From positions 132,858,682 to 132,922,681 of the forward strand of contig CM043967.1 of assembly GCA_014529385.2 (NCBI GenBank): 64,000 bases of DNA. Direction: 5' to 3'. Each line of letters begins with the position of its first letter. The first letter of the stretch is position 1. Positions 20,637 to 36,800 of this stretch are shown here, piece after piece. A program made the position numbers and the translations under genes. The notes below the pieces were generated by a model, which saw only the letters and a program-made list of their open reading frames with translations, had not been told where the DNA came from and did not search any database. The stretch comes from Adiantum capillus-veneris. Lineage: Eukaryota > Streptophyta > Polypodiopsida > Polypodiales > Pteridaceae.

Positions 20637-21771
20637 ATGGCAGACCAAATTCCAAATCCCGCTTCCATGAGTGCAGATGCATTCATGGGCTTCATTACAC
20701 GAATGACGCTTGCTCAGATGGCAGAGGCTTCTCAGTACTGTGTAGCCAGAGGCACGGGTACTACGCCTCCCGGATTCACACTGGAGGGTCCGACGCCTAG
20801 GGGGGGGACGCCTACCAGGGGGAGGACGCCTATGGGTACGACACATGATTCTCCCATCACGGCCGCTTCGACACCTAGGGGTGGGACAGAGGCGGGTACG
20901 TCCTCATCTCCGTAGCACAGGCACACTCGCCGATCTTGGCGATCGTGAGGTGGAGGTGGTGGTTGCTGTGGAGGAGGGTCCACAGATGCTTCGACCCCTC
21001 CTCGCTCACGACCCCCGTCCTACCCAGGCACACTCTCGACAAACCTCTTAGCACACCTCAGACACCTTGGGGGGCACACGATCCTAGTGCCTCCAAGCTC
21101 TATACTGTAGAGGCATATAGTTCTGTTGACATGGATAGAGTCGGGACTGAGATGCAACAGCGGATTTGCCAACTCACGGAGCTGCAGTTTTCGACTAGCC
21201 TTCTAACGTCTTGGGGTGATCAGGATGGGGACAAAGTCAATTACATAGTGGAGACAATCCTGAGAGAGTACCAGCCTGCTCCGGGTTCTTCCGTTGTTCC
21301 GAGGAGGTGGATCAAGGGTGTTGCACGGGACACCGTGAAACATCGACGAGATGCATCTCGGAAGGCTTTCAGGACCGGCTTGCCGAAGCCTTCGGGCATC
21401 CCACACGAGACGTGGCTGCAGATCAGGGAGGATGAGCGGACAGCGGACACGCGGTTCAGACAGCAGCGTAAGGCCGTGCTGGTACGACAGATGACCAGGG
21501 GGACATCTCATCTTGGCACCGGAGGCTTCGACACCTTTCACTATGAGTTTGTGAGTTTCTAATCCAATCTTAACTATGGCATTTTTTAAAACGCGATGAA
21601 TCATGTATTCTTATTACTTTGATTTTTGTATAAACACAGAATCTTGCGATGCATCAAGCTCCGACACGCCAGGAGGAGTCAGATGGATATCGCAGAGGTA
21701 TCTATGAAGTATTAAATGATCTTCAAGCTTCAGGAGAGCCTGTAGACTGGGAGGCCTTACAGTCTCACTGA
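20637..21771 (+). pseudogene. TNPA / Transposase_24-like second CACTA gene
   Basis: ATG at 20637 opens about 90 codons rich in Gly, Thr and Pro with tandem TPRGGTP/TPMGT repeats, then a TAG (20913-20915) and a TGA near 20946. A second frame (coding from about 21050 to 21550) continues with a module like plant Transposase_24 (PF03004): RRWIKGVARDTVKHRRDASR, then PSGIPHETWLQI. An intron 21551-21639 (GTGAGT...AACACAG) joins in frame to a last exon ending TGA at 21769-21771. The low-complexity middle has either mutated frames or an intron I cannot place. In En/Spm the TNPA protein binds subterminal repeats; the same role is likely but unproven. Confidence 0.6.
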
Positions 21772-21919
21772 TCACTTGAGGTGAGACGTTAATATGTGTG
21801 AGTTGATTTAATTAAGTAAGTATATGTGTAGTAATATCAATACTAATTTTGTGAGTTGTCCTATGTGCAGATTGCGACGCCTAGTCATTAGTGGACCAGA
21901 TTTCATATATATGCTTTGT

Positions 21920-22160
21920 TGTTTCCCTTATGGTTATGATTATTGTCTTTGTCATTGTATAGACATGGTTATTTCTCCTATTCTTGTATAGACATAGTTA
22001 TGGTTCAGGTTTTGTTAATGGTTATGTTTAACTTTCTGGTTATGCTTATGGTTATTGTTAATTTTGTTTATGGTTATGGTGATCTGCATTATGGTTATGG
22101 TTCGTTATGGTTATGCTTTTAAGTTATGGTTATGGTTCGTTATGGTTATGCTTTTCAGTT
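21920..22160. repeat. GTTATG-rich minisatellite
   Basis: Degenerate GGTTATG array, including two consecutive units containing GTTATGGTTCGTTATGGTTA (near 22095 and 22130). It lies in the 3' region of the CACTA element. It is not a plant telomere repeat (TTTAGGG). Confidence 0.75.
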
Positions 22161-22432
22161 GGTACAATACTTGTCTTTCATTGGCCTTAAATCTCATGTG
22201 AGATCTTACATGGATAGCATGTAGGAGGCGTATACATGATATGGTTTTTTTTGAAAAGTTTATGTAAAAACAAAGGGAACTCTGCCGAAATTTCTCCGCA
22301 CGGGAGCATGGTTGATTTTGGTGCTGCTCGCTTTCTTGGGCAGAGGGCAGGAAGTCTGGCTGTGGCTGTGTCCATCTTTTAACTGAGCACAGGTCAGGCT
22401 ACCAGCCCTCTGCCCAAGAATTTTTTTTTCTG

Positions 22433-22588
22433 TTATGGTCGTCGCTATCTACGTCGCTATGCGCGTCGCTATCTGCGTCTATATCTGCGTCGCAAATAGC
22501 GACAGGTTCATAGGGACGCGGATATCAACGCACATAGCGACGCAGTGCGTTGATATCTGTGTCGATGACACCTTTTTTTGTTGTAGTG
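22433..22588. repeat. CACTA right end and subterminal repeats
   Basis: At least eight copies of GTCGCTATCTGCG-like words, direct at 22440-22495 and inverted at 22495-22560, then CCTTTTTTTGTTGTAGTG. The arrangement can fold back on itself. Confidence 0.8.
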
Positions 22589-22591
22589 GGT

Positions 22592-23351
22592 GTTGCCATT
22601 GAAAGATTGAGAATGTGATTGAAATTGAGATTGGATGAGAGTGTGATTGAGATTGAGATTGTGCACAAGATTGAGATTGAGTTTGAGATAGCTCGGGGAT
22701 AGTCGGAAGGTTATGAAATGAGCTATGATCAACCTCTATAATCGTTATCTTACATCCATAGAAATTCTTTACTTCATCTATTTATTACGCGTACTATGTA
22801 TTTTTCATTTATCATTGTATTTTGTTCTCCGTGTCGCATCACATCTTATTTATACTTTTTTAAAATTTTTGCTCTTTTGTACTTTGAGTTATCAAGGTAA
22901 GGCATAACTTGAAATTTCAAAATCTATTGTTTTTTTTTTTTTTGTACACTTTTCGAAATGAAATTGATGTTTCATATGTTTTATGTAGGTAAAAAATAAA
23001 GGTGCTCATTTGCGTCACCCAAAATTGGGTGGCCCAGATGAGCACCTCTATTGTTGAGAAGACATATAACAGTAAAATCCATGGTAATAGATGCCACAAA
23101 AGGTTCCAAAATAGTCTTCGATATATATCTGCAATGTCTATTACCGTATCTTTTGATGACAAACTATTGTTGCGTCTATTGCTGTAAATGCAATGTTCTC
23201 TCTCACCGTTTTCATTTGTTAATATGTGGCAATGCTGGTTGTTCTCAATTTTTTTCTATAGTGTCTTGAGTAATAGGTCTTGAGTTCAACTCTCCTAGTC
23301 AAATAGATCTTTAAGGTCTCTTAGGATAGTTTCCTACGACGTTAAAACTCT
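22592..23351. repeat. Non-coding repeat R, copy 2, with imperfect hairpin
   Basis: Collinear with R copy 1 from the ATTGAG minisatellite to the AAAACTCTCTTCTTC motif. It contains the hairpin 23000-23022 / 23025-23047 with three mismatches. No gene. Confidence 0.75.
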
Positions 23352-27473
<4,122 letters not shown>

Positions 27474-27543
27474 GCCATATATAGACTCCTACTCTCTAAA
27501 TATAGCGCCCCTTGACCGCATGTCCATCCTGGCCCTTGGCCTA
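27474..27543. repeat. 70-bp dispersed repeat, copy 2
   Basis: Second copy, in the same orientation, 3.9 kb from the first. Homology ends sharply on both sides, so if these are LTR pieces most of each LTR is gone. Confidence 0.75.
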
Positions 27544-28600
27544 ACAAATATGTATTTCTGTCCTTTTCATCATTGATTACCTCTACATCCTTATCTTTAT
27601 CTTTTTCTACCTCTCTAGAAATTCCCTCTCTCTCTTTTTGGAAAATAATATGTATTGTACATTGATCTACATGTTTGTGTGATTAGGTCTTGATCTCTTT
27701 GTCCTAAGGACCTATGTGACGAGGCCATAATATCTTCCCACACTTTGGATTTTATAATACCTCTTGGTATAGAGGTTCTACACATCTCTCACTCTCTCTC
27801 TAGCATGAGTACATAAGTATATTGTTTTATAGCATCTACTATATTTTCCATCACATTTTGGAACATGACAACCACATGAGGTGCACCACACATAACTCTC
27901 CAGTAGAATACCTTGAACTTAAATATAAAATGGCAAGAACATAAAGCGTCCATTTTTTCCAACTACCAACTAGACTTGCAACCCATTGACTAGGGCTTTT
28001 CACATTTACTAGTTAGTACATTTGTGGAATAAGTAGCCATAATACTTCATAGTGGGAGAAGTCCACCAGCTAGCAATTGTGTGAGCAAGAGTACAATTCT
28101 TGTATTTTTCCTCCTCATTTATGATATGTCGATGTTTTAGACTATGTATATAGGTATCTAGAAGACCCCAACTAATTTTGAAACCAAATACTAGCATAAA
28201 TTGACTATTTGATACAAATAAATTAAATAAAATAACCATTAGAATCTATAATCTAACCAATGACACTAATCAATTTTTTACGAATAGAAAAAGCTTGTCT
28301 TCCCCTCCCCCCCCACCCCCTCAAAAAACTCACAATAGTGAATGGATATATTGTATTCTCCAAAATAGATGTACAAAGTAATCTCAAGCTCGTGTTGAGC
28401 CTTGAGGGATTTAAAATTACAATGATAAGCTACCACACCTCACAAAGAGATAAGCAACAACCTATATTGTGGTTAGCTCTAACTCGTTACTACGGAGTTG
28501 ATGGCCATATATCACTCGTTCGAGTCCTTCCTTTTGGCAAGTAGTATTTTTTAGAGCTTGTCCTTTTTTTGCAAAAATCACAAAAGTGAGTATTATATTA
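27544..28600. other. Stretch without recognisable genes
   Basis: A/T-rich, with short TC-rich spots. A segment at 27735-27790 resembles 30249-30306 (cacactttg..tttta...cttggtata), a weak dispersed repeat. A first, very degenerate relative of the tandem repeat below begins at about 28230. Confidence 0.5.
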
Positions 28601-28609
28601 TCAAAACTA

Positions 28610-29510
28610 AAATAGAAACTTAGAATCTAGAATCTAACCAATGATATTAAGCGCTTTTTTATTGAGAAAACAACAAAGGGGTGTTTTTTTAAAAAAACAT
28701 TTGTAAGAAAAGTGAGTTTCTAGCATACCGAACTTACTTTGTATTAAACAAGTTAGCCTCTAGCATACTGAACTTGCTTTGTACGAAGAAAGTGAGTTTC
28801 TAGCGTACCGAACTCCATCGTTCCATATCAGTTCTAAACATACACACTTAGTCTTTATTAGCAAAGCTCATGACTATTGTGCGGATGAAGAACGATGCAA
28901 GCCTATGGAATACAAAGACTTTAACAAATTGGATATCAGGAATAGTGGAGTCACTGTAGCTAGAGTCTAGAATCTTTCAATGGCACTAATTAAGAAACTT
29001 TTTACCGAGAAAAAGAGGATGTGTTTTGTTAAGAAGTCAAAATACTTTGTATGAAGAAATTGAGTTTCTTGTATACCAAACTCCATCCTGCCATATCAAT
29101 TCTGATCATACACACACCCAGTCCTTGCTAGCAAAGCTGGTGATTATTGTGCGGATGAAGAAGAACTCAAAAAATTGCCTATCAAACACCAAAACTTCGA
29201 AATATTGGCTATCATGGATAATGGACTGGGTTTATCTAGAGTCTAGAATCTGAGTAATGGCACTAAGCACTCTTTTATTGAGAAAAAGAGATGGTGGTGT
29301 TGTTTTTTAAAACTTTGTATAAAGCACTTAAGTTTTTAGTATACCGACATCCATCCTTCCAAATCAGTTTTAAACATACACACACTTTGTCCTTGTAGAA
29401 AATTTCATGATTATTCTACGCATGAAGAAGCCTTAGGACTTAAAACATTGCGTATGGAATACAAAGGCTTCAAAACATTGGCTAACATGGATAGTGGAGT
29501 GGGTATGTTA
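28610..29510. repeat. Degenerate tandem repeat, about 280-340 bp units
   Basis: Three consecutive diverged units begin near 28620, 28960 and 29240. Each has TAGAATCTAGAATCT- or GAGTCTAGAATCT-like starts, AATGGCACTAA, TTTATTGAGAAAAA, ACTTTGTATGAAG, TACACACACTTAGTC, GATTATTGTGCGGATGAAGA and TGGATAGTGGAG, always in that order. No open frame is conserved across units, so it is an ageing satellite-like array rather than a gene family. Confidence 0.75.
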
Positions 29511-30306
29511 GTGCTACAAAGAAAACTTGGAAAAAAGTGGAAAAAACGAGCCCTACATAAAATACACATAAAATTGTAATTAGTTGATGGGTATGTGAAA
29601 AAAAAAATGGGATTGATAGAGTGAATACTAGTCACATAATACATTGAAGGACTAAGTACAGATTGGAGAACCTTATGACCATACCTACCTCTAACCTAAA
29701 GAGAAAACTATAAGGGTAAGCTTGAAGGATAACATTTACAGAGATGCTAACTAATCGCTTGCTGAAAAAAATACTATAAGCTAGTGATAACTTTGGAAGA
29801 GAAAGCTTACCTACCAGAGCCTATCCTAGAGGAGATTTGCTAATGTCTATAATGCACTCAGATATTAGCTACCTCGTATGTATATGTGAATGAAGACACC
29901 CCCTACAAAATTTTGCAACAAAGATAGTTATAATTGACATACCATGTATGCCAATAAGGAATGAAATCTCCATAAGAGATCTCTTTGAGCATAAGAACAT
30001 CTTTTGTGATTGCCATTGAGACCTATCATTGCATGGGGATAGAAATGACAAAATTAATTTTTTTCAAAGAAGAAATCCAAGTCATGGAAAAGGGGATAAG
30101 TTTCAAGATTTTCCTAAAATGAAGCATCAAGAAAGTAAAAAAGCCAAACACACCAACCAATTGTGCTACCAAAGAGAAAATCCTATGTCAAAACTCAAGG
30201 GTAAATGGACTACTTAATGGTTTTGGGACATTTAAAGAGGCCACCCAATCTTCCGGCCACACTTTGAGTTTTATGATTCCCCTTGGTATAGGCATTGTAT
30301 ATCTCA

Positions 30307-30307
<1 letters not shown>

Positions 30308-30343
<36 letters not shown>

Positions 30344-30361
30344 TCTCTCTCTCTCTCTCTA
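30308..30361. repeat. 34-base C homopolymer followed by (TC)n
   Basis: An uninterrupted C run at 30308-30341, then about ten TC units. It is the longest homopolymer in the window; the G strand could form a quadruplex. Its length may be uncertain because such runs are hard to sequence. Confidence 0.9.
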
Positions 30362-31749
30362 TCTCTCGCTCTCTCGTTCAGATATGTTATATCTCTACAT
30401 TATATTTACAATTGAGACACGAGGAGATCTGCAAGTGGAGCCAAAATTTCATTGGGAGATGAAGCTCTCGGGTAGATGGAAGTTGATGGGAAAACAATTG
30501 CAAAGATGATGCTTGAATCTTGATTAACATTAGCTGTGCACAACATCAACAAGGCACAGCTATGCCTTGTGACACTTATAGAAATAGAGTATAAGACTTG
30601 ATGAGTAGCCGATTCGTGTAAAAATTCCGAAATTCCAAAACTCTTTGAAATATCACATCAAAGTATATTGAGTTGTATGTTTTTCAAGTGCAGGGTCCTT
30701 GCTTTGCACTATGTCTGAGCCATGCAAACACACAATCTTGTTGTAGGAAAGATCAACAGATGCAAAATGTGTGTCTTTCACCTTTTGTTGAGTGATCTTC
30801 ATGTTGCATTGAAGAGGGAGCTCATCACTACCTTTCACCTCTCCATTGTATCGTCACCATTGCTCTATTGTGTGCACCCTCTCTCATGCCCCCACACATG
30901 CACACGAAAGACAATAAAGAAGATAAGGTGAGAGAGAAGAAGAGCAAGATCAATGCATTATTACTTTTAGGATGAAGAAAACCTAGGTTGCAAGGCTAAT
31001 CTATGGGTCACCCCATTCACATACGGGCACCCACATTTGGCTAGACAACACTCATTTCTTATCTAAACAACTATTGGTACGCCTCTCATCTTCACCCAAT
31101 CTCTTGCTCTACAACTATGGGACCCAAGCCTAGCCCATGACTCAATCTAAGAGAATTAAAAGAATGTCACCATAAGTGAACATGCCCCCCTTACCTATGT
31201 AGATTCCATCCTTGAAATTTATGAATGTGCCAAATGAGAATTAAGAACCCAATCCATTCACTTTGTATGTAGCTTATAACATTACATCATCTTGATTAGA
31301 TAGTGGCACGTGAATGTGCTCACAATCAAGAAGTTAAATACTACAAGACCACATACTTGTCCTTCGTAAGAGCACAACCCTCAAGCTATATGTAAGCACT
31401 GAAAATTCAATTAAGCATTGCGAGAGTGTGTTAGTTCAACACAAGGCAAGCTAGTCAAGATATGGAAATGCAAGAATCAAGCAAACAATTGCAGGCATGA
31501 GATGCATGAAACTATGAAAGTTTCATTTCCAAGTAGAGAGTATAAGTCAGTATCAATTAGGGGCTTGAATAAATTAATGAGTTAAAGTGTTGGCAATATT
31601 ACCTTGTCTCAGAGCCAACAACTACAGAAAAGGTTAATGTTTGATCCAAACCTACGTATTGAGTTTACAAAATCATGTATAAAGAGTAGTTACCCTACTA
31701 GTACTTGTTGGTTTCCAAAAACTCGTGCTCTATGCATTTATGCCAAGCA

Positions 31750-31796
31750 TACTCTCTCTCTCTCTCCTCTCTCTCCTCTCTCTCTCTCTCTCTCCC
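31750..31796. repeat. (TC)n microsatellite
   Basis: TC units interrupted by CCTC, ending in a C-rich stretch at 31795-31809. Confidence 0.9.
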
Positions 31797-32481
31797 CGCC
31801 ACCCCCCCCATTGAGCATGTCAAGAAGTTTGCGGTCTTGCCAAGAAAGCACTAGGCCTCTTGTTGTGAAGAAACTCCAAAAACTATATGAAGGAGTTATG
31901 AAATAGGTGCCATGAAGTCTAGAGTTTGGTAGGGAGTGCAATCAAAGAAGCCCCACTATCTCTCTCTTCCACTCACACACACAAAAGAAAAAAACAAAAC
32001 AACAAAGGTGAAAGCATCAAGGCTTTGGTCATATCTTATCATGGGTAAGATGAAAGGGCTATTAGATGCATTAATGGCATTCAACCTTTGCCAACCAAGC
32101 AAGCTATGAATTGTAATTTTGTGCTTACAATGATCTATATATTTTGCCTAGTTATTGAAATGAGCTATGTATATATGTATTCTTGGTTCATAATCAAGCA
32201 GGACTCACCTCTAGATAAAAATAAATATGTGCACATCGAATGCGTTAGAATAATCTAAAAGCGATAGAGTAATGGTGGAGAGAGAAGAATTTCTTATAAT
32301 CTTTTAGGTCCAAAAATAAATACAATTCTTTGTTGGAAGTGAATTTTATGAAATAAACACACATTGCCCATAAGAGATTGCACAAAATGGAAAGGGTGAA
32401 ATTTGGCCTTGTGTGGGTTATTCAATTTAAGATATTATAAGCATAAAGAAAAGGATCTATCTATGACTAGTATCTAGGATA

Positions 32482-32690
32482 TTAGGAAGATAGAAATAGA
32501 GATAGAGATAGAGGATTATGTAGAGATAAATATGTGGTTATAGAGCGAGATAGTTGGAGAGATAGATATGTGGTTTGAGAGGGAGATAGATGGAGAGATA
32601 GAATAGCAAAGAATATAAGGGAGATAGTTATATATATGGTTAGAGAGGGAGATAGATTTGAGATATATAGATTGGGATAGAGATGAAGAA
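32482..32690. repeat. GATA/GAGATA-rich low-complexity region
   Basis: Purine-rich stretch dominated by AGAGATAGA, AGATAGATATGTGG and related words on the plus strand. No gene. Confidence 0.75.
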
Positions 32691-33859
32691 CAAAACACAC
32701 CTTATTTGACAAACCCTTTGGGAGTTATCTACCAATTTGATGGAGAGAGAAGAAGAGGTAAGACTCCAATCCTTGAATGATGCACCAATGCCAGGTCTAT
32801 CTCTGATTAGAGTTGATCTTATAAGGGATGCTTACAAGATTGACTAGTCTTCCTCAAGGGGCAATGTGTTGGGATTAGGTTTATGTTTATGCATAAGTAC
32901 AATAAGGAATTAATACTCTCACCCTCCATTGAATGGTTTTCAAGGAAGAAGAGGTCCCTTTTTATAGGTAAAGGGAACCCCCAAGGGTTACAAAATATTG
33001 AGAGGAGACAGTGTGAACATAAGCTGGCAAAGTTTGAAATGGTTGTTTCCTGTATGCTTTGGGAAGATTGTGGTCCACCATTTTGAGCATATCTCCTCAA
33101 TTATGGCTCCAAGTAAACAAATGGAATTGGGTGCAAAAAAATCAGCTAATGGGATACTTTATATGTTTTTTCCAATTTGAATAGGAACTGTCTAAAAAAA
33201 TCATCAAAGTAGAGCATCTTTCTGCTAGCAAAAGTCTACTGGTGCTCCCCTTAGCCTAGAATTCCATTTGATTCCAATGGACACCTCATACAATATGAAA
33301 GCATGACATTGATCCTTGACAAAGTTTTGTAAGCATCTTTTAAAATTATGCAAGATAGTGTCTTACTAGGATTAGATACAATTCCAAGTAGCTATAAAAA
33401 ATGAATATGCAAAGAATATAGAAAATATATATATTTGGAGTCACACTAGCTATAGAATCAAACTAGAGTATGATATGATAATGGGATAGTAGAAATAAAA
33501 TACCAGTTCTTTTCTCCCCACATTAAAAAAGGCACAACTATTGATGCTTTTATCCACAGATATCGACGCTTTTACCCACGTTAAAAGAAGCACAAACTGT
33601 TGACGCTTTTATCCACAATACTTTTGAACGGTAAAGTAAAAGTATTTTATCCTTGAGATAAATAGTAGGGTGACATAGAAAGCTTATCCTTATACTTAGA
33701 CATGCATATTTACATTATGCTAAATATACTCATGCATCTAAAAAATCACAAAATTAAATCTCCTAGCATTCGTTCCCAATATGTATGCGCCAAATCATGA
33801 TATCCACCCCCTCTAAACTTGCACATGCTCTGGTATGCTCTACATTTGAGTTTTGGCAG

Positions 33860-36800
33860 GTTCAATCCCCTTGTATATCTTCCATGCTTTCATCTCCATT
33901 GATAGATTCCAAAGATTCATCTTCAGTTTGATTTTTACCTGTGTTTTGCTTCTCATCTTCCTCAACATCTTCTAGATCACTGTCTTTTCTTCTCTTAAAC
34001 ACTTTGATCATTTTATTGGCAATGGGAACCTTAACTTCTGTCCCATCTAGTTCAAAAAATCTGTAAGTAGCATTTTAATGTACATGATTTACGGCAAATG
34101 GTCCAAACCATCTTTTTGAGAACTTACGCATGACTGTGTACTAGCTATCAAGACTACTATCATACACTAAAACACAGTCACCTTTGTGAAATGCTTTGCT
34201 CCTGAATGATGTCGATTACCAAAGTAGTCCTTTTTTTCAGCCTTTCATTTTTCAATCGCTCTTTTGTAGCCTCAATGTCTCTAGATCTTCTCTCTAGTTT
34301 CTTTATATGCAATGCAAGGAGCTCTTCCCTGCTAAGCCCATCTTGCCAAGGTAGTACATTCCATGTGGGAATTGTATCTTTAATTGGTATCACTGATTTT
34401 TCATCATACATCACCTCTGTAAGCATATATCCAGTTACTGAGCTATGTGTTGTACGATCAATCCATAAAGCATATGGCAACAATTTTGGCCACTCGCTAA
34501 CTCTTCCTTCACAAGCGTTGGGCAAATCTTTGGCAATAGGTGGATTCCCTCTTTCACTCTTTCCATTGCCTTCATGGTTGAAAGTTGTAGTAAGAGAAAG
34601 ATTAATTCCTAATCTAGAAAAGAACTCCCTTGCTTACTTGGCATTTAGTTCATCTTTGTCTGCAGTGATCTTTCGCACACAACCAGAATGACAAATCACA
34701 TCATCAAGAAGTATTTTTCATACATATTTTGTGTCTTTTTCTCTTAATGCTCGCCTTTCAACCTAGTTAGTTATGTCCTTTCGTGCAAGAACTAAGTATC
34801 TCCTTTGCCAATGTCCTAAAGGCATTGTGACTAGATCCACAACCCATTTATAGTGCATGGCTAGTGGATATGTAGGGTGCAACCCATCATGACGTCGTAC
34901 ATTTGAATACATTTAACAAGCTACATACAACTCTACAAATTGAGATACATCTTTACACATACCCTTCCACCAATATTTTTCTTTCAACTTAGAGAAGGTT
35001 TCCCACACACCCTTGTGTCTAGCCCATAGAATCTCACAAAACTCTTGCATGATCTTTACTTGAGTCTCTCTTTTGCATATAAACCTTTGTGGTATAGGAT
35101 CCTTTTGTTTAGGATGCTTCCGCAAGTATCCCTCAAGAAGTATCCATATGCTTTTCTGTGTAGCCTCTTCAACTATTGTTCAGACCAATCATTCTATTGT
35201 AAGAGTACTCAAGTAGCTTCCAATAAGAATCCAATCACCTTCATATATCTTTCACAAATAATCTAAGTGGATTAGATATGAATACATAGATACCTTTGAC
35301 ATGAGAGATGGAATAGAATTTTGTGCCCACATCATCACATCATCATCATCCTCATCAATCATCTGTGACTTGTCTTCATACGTTAGTCTTGATAGCATAT
35401 CTGACATTTCATTGTCTTACATGTGATGTGCTTAACCTCAAGATTTAAGGACTTAATGTAGGCAATCCAATGCAACATAGAAATGTATGGTGTTGAGGAT
35501 CTTATAATCATCCCAAGAAGTGGTAGAAATATGTTTCTACAATCACGCATGCACAAATTAGGTATTCTTTTTCATTTTTCAAAGATGTAACCATACTCCA
35601 CAACTCTCTCTTTATGTTTGCATAATATCTTACCTTCGCTTTGAATCTCACCACACACCTATGTCCTTCTTCATCATTTTTCCGTATTCCCCATCCAATT
35701 CCTGTAGGACAGCGTTAATTGTCACAATTACTAGCCTTTTAAACTCACAGTTTACCTTTCTCAAAGTTGGTGCCGATTGGAGGAACTCCTTTAGCTTTTT
35801 CATGGCTTCTAAATGTGCTTTTGTCCATATAAACTTTTAATCCTTTCTAAGAATTTAATCAAGAGGATCAGCTAAATGTAAATAATGTGGAATCCAAATA
35901 GCATAAAAGACACATGCTCCCAAAAATCTTCAGATCTTAGTGATGCTAGTGCATGTGTCTTTCATTCTTTGGATGGAATCTACCTTTGTTAGACAAGGTT
36001 TCCTACTGTATGGTCCGCACATGTGCCCCGCAATGAGCACTTCATTGACACCAAACATAGAATTTTTGCAAAGACTCACTTCCTCCAAAGATTCACTTAC
36101 GGTACCCCTTGAGATCCAAAGATTCATCTTTCTCACCTTCTTCACATACTTTGATAGGAAAATCACCATTGAAACACATTGTGATTAGAGGAATAACGTT
36201 ACATAAGACCTTATTTATCCCATCCATCATATGTACAACTATTTTGGTTGATTCTTGTGGTGGCAAGGTATACATTATTACCAAACCTAAAGGTGTCCTC
36301 ATGGCTATCAAGTCTATGCTATCAATTGCAACTTGAATTGATCGTACACTAAGTAGAGTTTTTCCATTGAGTAGATTTCCTCCTTGCAAACACCTCTGCA
36401 AACTCATCCACAATTGTACTTGTACCTACATTCCTAATTGCCACTTTGTTCACTGGTTTCATATCTTGGATGAAACGTATATCACCATTATTCTTTGGGA
36501 CTATGAACCACCTATTTGAGTATGGAGAAAGAGAAGGTTCCAAAATCCCCATTTTTATATTTTCATTCAATAGCTCTACTAGCTTTGGTAGATGAGACTT
36601 TGGAACCGGAATAGGTTGCAAATTCCAAGGTACAGGAGGTATTGTAAACATTACCATAGGAGGTACAATAGAAGGATCAACATGTCCTATCTCATCCGGC
36701 TCAAACGAAAAACCTTACCATGCTTTGCAAGCATTTATTTGAAGCACTTTGTCTCTTCCTATGCTAGAAAATCCTTGCAGTCAATCCATAACTCCTAAAA

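Larger units (their letters stand above)
29520..33860. other. Stretch without recognisable genes
   Basis: Short frames only, none with family motifs. Contents I can name are the C run and TC repeats at 30308-30365, TC repeats at 31750-31795, a GATA/GAGATA-rich stretch at 32482-32690, and short repeated words at 33535-33630. Confidence 0.5.

Noticed and set aside
21920-22160. Interstitial telomere repeat
   Set aside because: The unit is GGTTATG, not the plant TTTAGGG, and it lies inside the CACTA element.
28610-29510. CRISPR-like or gene-family repeat
   Set aside because: The units are about 300 bases, diverged throughout, in a plant nuclear context, without a conserved frame.
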